Below are positions 61,350 through 64,000 of a DNA stretch of 64,000 nt, piece by piece. A program made the translations under genes and the position numbers. The stretch spans positions 35,096 through 99,095 of the forward strand of contig DMZI01000068.1 in the NCBI GenBank assembly GCA_003485325.1, read 5' to 3'. Within the stretch, counting starts at the first letter, position 1. Every line of letters starts with the position of its first letter. This DNA is from Desulfotomaculum sp. GTDB taxonomy: Bacteria; Bacillota; Desulfotomaculia; Desulfotomaculales; Nap2-2B. The notes beneath the pieces were generated by a model. The model worked only from the letters and a program-made list of their open reading frames with translations, was not told where the DNA came from and did no database searches.

Positions 61350-63632
61350 TTAATTATTTTCCACGGAACTTATTAAATCTTCAATGTCGAGAATCATACT
61401 GATATCACCGTCGCTTAAAATTGCGCAGCCCGAGATTCCTTTCGCATGCCCAAGGTAGGCCGGTAGTCCCTTAATGACAATTTGCTGCTGACCGATTAAT
61501 TCATCTACAAATAGGCAGCATTTATTTTCTTCATTGGCTACAATCACTAATATCCCGTCAGAAAGTTCCTGGCGCAAAGGTTCTATATTATATAGTTCGT
61601 GCAGACGAAGGACAGGCAGAAGTTCTCCGCGAACACTTACAATTTCCAATTTATCAGGTGTATATGTAATCTGATCTGCCCTGGTCTGAAATGATTCTTT
61701 TATAGAAACAATTGGGATTATATAACGGGTTTGCCCGACTTTTACGACCATTCCCTCAATTATGGCAAGGGTGAGCGGGATACGGATAATAAACATGGCG
61801 CCTTTTCCTGGCTTGCTTCGGATATCCACCCGTCCTCGCAGCTTTTCGATATTTTTCTTGACCACGTCCATGCCTACTCCACGCCCTGAGATATCAGAAA
61901 CTTGTTCGGCAGTTGAAAAACCCGGTTCAAAAATAAGTTTCCAAATTTCTTCATCTTTTAAATCATTGTCACCGTCATAGATTAACCCGCGTTCAACCCC
62001 CTTTTGCAATATTCTTTCCCTGTTCAATCCCTTGCCGTCATCTTCTACGATGATCCAAACTTCACCTAACGAGTGCTTTGCTTCAATTGTCAACCGACCG
62101 GTTTCCGGTTTTCCAACGGCCCTTCTTTCTTGAGGGTTTTCTATTCCATGATCCACGGCATTACGAATCAGATGTACCAGTGGATCAGAAATATGTTCTA
62201 TTATTGTTTTGTCCACTTCTGTTTCCTCGCCGATTATTTCCAGGTTGACCTTTTTGTTTTCCTTATTGGCGAGGTCACGAACCAAACGTACCATTTTACG
62301 GAATGTTCCTCCCAGGGGAATCATTCTCATGGACATGGATACTTCTTGAATTTCCCTGGTTATTTTATCTAACTGGGTTACCGTTTTTTCAAACCTGTCT
62401 ATTTGAAGGCCTCTCAAAGTTTGGTTGTTAACAACCATTGCCTCGGCGATAACAAGTTCTCCAACCAGATCCAGGAGTGTATCCAGTTTTTCAACATCAA
62501 CTCTGATTGCCTGCTGTTGCCCGTGCTGAGGCTGTTTTTCAGGCGCAGCGTTCTCTTTTTTGTCTTCGATTGCCAACGTCTTTTTTACGGTTTCAGGTTG
62601 TGTTTGAGCTTGAGGGCTTTTTTCTTTCTTGTTTTCCGTATCTTCCTCCGTTATTTCCACCGGCTGAAAAGATGCTGTTTCAACTGATTTTTCGGCAGGA
62701 GGAACAATAAGTTTTTCAAGGTGTTTGACCAGTTCATCTATGCCTGGTATTTCAGGATCTTTACCATCGTTGATTAAAGCCATTGCGTTACGCAGAGCGT
62801 CAACAGCGATTAGCAGGAAAGAAGTAGTTACGGAGTTGCAGGATTGTTTCCCTTCTCTAATTTCTCCAAGGACATTTTCAACGTGGGAACTTACTTTTTC
62901 AAGCTGCTCAAATCCGAGAAAACCAGAGTTCCCTTTAAAACTGTGTATGAAACGGAAGCAATTATTTGCCAGTTCAAGATCGTCAGGCAGTCCTTCCAAT
63001 TGAAGCAGAACGTTTTCCGCTTCGTCTAAAAGTTCATTTGCCTCTTCTATGAAACGTTCTGTAATCTCATTACTGTCAAGGATATCTTCGGAGTTATTTT
63101 CGGCAGGAATCTCATTGGGTTCGTTTAAGGGTTGGTTCACCAGTTCTTTTGCTTCAGTGGCAGGTAAGACGTTGTTTTCTTTTCTTTCAGAATCAACATG
63201 ATTCCGGCAGGATAAAGAGTTAATTGTCTTTGTTAGTTCATTACCTATTTTTTTAGCGCTGTCTTCGAAGCCCGTATCGTTTTGCCGTTCATCCAGTACA
63301 TCCAGAATATTTCTAATCAGGTCAACGGTGCAAATAAGAAGATCAACATGTCCGGGTTCAATAGCGACCTTCCCTTGACGCAAAATATCCAACAGCGTTT
63401 CTGCTTCATGTGTTACTCTGATTACATTATGAAGTTCCAGGAATGAAGCCGAGCCTTTAATGGAGTGAAATAAACGAAAAACGGTATTAAGGGCTTCCTG
63501 ATCAATTTTCCCTGAATTAAGGGCGCTTTTTTCCATAATAATGATTTGTGGTTCCGCATCATCAAGAAGCTCGCGGCTATCGGCTATAAAAAACCTTAGC
63601 AGTTCCATTTTCTCAGCTAACAAATCGTTCAC
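61350..63632 (-). CDS. cheA: Chemotaxis histidine kinase CheA with two Hpt domains
   Basis: CheA phosphorylates CheY and CheB. The 760-residue protein has two Hpt domains, with His56 (FHSIKGSASF) and His230 (IHSFKGNSGF), an acidic linker (320-375), a dimerisation domain, the ATPase with N box HLIRNAVDHGIE (487-498), G1 DDGKGL (531-536) and G2 SGRGVGMD (582-589), and a CheW-like end. A clear CheY-binding P2 domain is not seen. GTG 63632 follows AAAAGG. Confidence 0.95.
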   Translation of the reverse strand: MNDLLAEKMELLRFFIADSRELLDDAEPQIIIMEKSALNSGKIDQEALNTVFRLFHSIKGSASFLELHNVIRVTHEAETLLDILRQGKVAIEPGHVDLLICTVDLIRNILDVLDERQNDTGFEDSAKKIGNELTKTINSLSCRNHVDSERKENNVLPATEAKELVNQPLNEPNEIPAENNSEDILDSNEITERFIEEANELLDEAENVLLQLEGLPDDLELANNCFRFIHSFKGNSGFLGFEQLEKVSSHVENVLGEIREGKQSCNSVTTSFLLIAVDALRNAMALINDGKDPEIPGIDELVKHLEKLIVPPAEKSVETASFQPVEITEEDTENKKEKSPQAQTQPETVKKTLAIEDKKENAAPEKQPQHGQQQAIRVDVEKLDTLLDLVGELVIAEAMVVNNQTLRGLQIDRFEKTVTQLDKITREIQEVSMSMRMIPLGGTFRKMVRLVRDLANKENKKVNLEIIGEETEVDKTIIEHISDPLVHLIRNAVDHGIENPQERRAVGKPETGRLTIEAKHSLGEVWIIVEDDGKGLNRERILQKGVERGLIYDGDNDLKDEEIWKLIFEPGFSTAEQVSDISGRGVGMDVVKKNIEKLRGRVDIRSKPGKGAMFIIRIPLTLAIIEGMVVKVGQTRYIIPIVSIKESFQTRADQITYTPDKLEIVSVRGELLPVLRLHELYNIEPLRQELSDGILVIVANEENKCCLFVDELIGQQQIVIKGLPAYLGHAKGISGCAILSDGDISMILDIEDLISSVENN

Positions 63633-63729
63633 GGCTTATCCTTTTCACCCCCCGGGTTTCCTTTAATATTTATTTAATACATAACAGACGCCAAAAAGAA
63701 AAAAAGAGATAAATATTTCATCTCATATA

Positions 63730-63758
63730 TAATCGGCACGTTTTAGTTTTCTAAACAG
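63730..63758 (-). promoter_or_regulatory. Sigma-D (sigma-28)-like promoter for the che run
   Basis: On the minus strand GCCGATTA (63737-63730) matches the flagellar sigma -10 GCCGATAA at seven of eight bases. About 15 bases upstream the strand reads GTTTAG, only a weak -35. It lies 98 bases before cheA, as expected for motility genes. Confidence 0.45.
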
Positions 63759-63922
63759 TTAAAAAGCAAGTATAGTCAATAAATTTTCGCCTGTTCTTTA
63801 ATATTTGAAAGATGCGTAAATAGATTTCTTAAATTTGGGAGACTGTTGGAATGCATAAAGGATTGCATGCAGCAGGGAAGAACACTGATTGCAACAAACA
63901 GTGATTACACCTTTAAATAGGC

Positions 63923-64000
63923 TATAATATTTTTAATACCCGGGCGGCTTTACTTGAGGTGAGGAGGTTTTACTCATTAAGGAAATACGTGTACGTTATG
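63923..64000 (+). other. Window edge: promoter and start of a plus-strand gene
   Basis: A perfect TATAAT (63923-63928) is followed by a strong AGGTGAGGAGG ribosome site (63957-63967) and an open frame to the end of the window. The best spaced codon is ATT 63976 (IKEIRVRY); GTG 63959 is also open. The product cannot be named from so few codons. The rest of 63633-63922 holds only the che promoter and AT-rich sequence. Confidence 0.45.

Overview
This looks like chromosomal DNA from an anaerobic, spore-forming, flagellated Clostridia-class Firmicute, probably Peptococcaceae (Pelotomaculum/Desulfotomaculum-like). The evidence is frequent TTG/GTG starts behind strong GGAGG-type ribosome sites, sporulation genes (spoIID, spoIIID, ytfJ/gerW, spmA, spmB), an amj lipid II flippase, a GatCAB amidotransferase, a 2-hydroxyacyl-CoA dehydratase-like protein and a molybdenum hydroxylase locus with selenium-type maturation genes. 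The genus is inferred from gene content, not from a search. I see no rRNA, tRNA, CRISPR array, transposase or phage gene.

Layout, plus strand first. 45-4772: end of a histidine operon (hisB-H-A-F, a DUF89 protein, a metallo-beta-lactamase-fold protein, hisI). 4797-13241: housekeeping (pcrA, amj, ligA, gatC-A-B). 13242-28632: a purine/molybdenum island. It holds a divergent adenine deaminase, a short xanthine-dehydrogenase remnant, a ModE-like regulator, a MoeA-like protein, modABC, an XdhC-type factor, yqeB, yqeC and mocA. These are followed by a Cys/His-rich small protein and the three subunits of a molybdenum hydroxylase. Adenine deaminase and the hydroxylase operon share a 120-bp upstream element. 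28633-33269: murI, a 2-hydroxyacyl-CoA dehydratase-like protein, argG, wecB. 33362-40607: the complete F-type ATP synthase operon with atpZ and atpI. 40754-43939: sporulation genes.

43959-46153 lies on the minus strand (rnhA, rluB, an unknown gene, aroH). 46301-46620 holds the core of a cobalamin-riboswitch-like RNA and the 3' end of an ECF-transporter S-component gene, apparently a decayed transporter locus. 46749-53212 (plus): purL, purQ, an HlyD-type protein, an SOS-type promoter with dinB, and a small Cys protein. 53145-63632 (minus): DUF72, rmuC, then cheA-cheW-mcp-cheR-cheB with a sigma-D-like promoter upstream.

The most coherent system is the island. Adenine deaminase would turn adenine into hypoxanthine. 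The hydroxylase would oxidise purines further. ModABC imports molybdate, the MoeA-like protein, MocA and XdhC prepare the cofactor, and YqeB/YqeC mark it as a probable selenium-dependent enzyme. The shared upstream element, the deleted hydroxylase copy behind ade and the unrecognised Cys/His-rich leader protein are the least explained parts.
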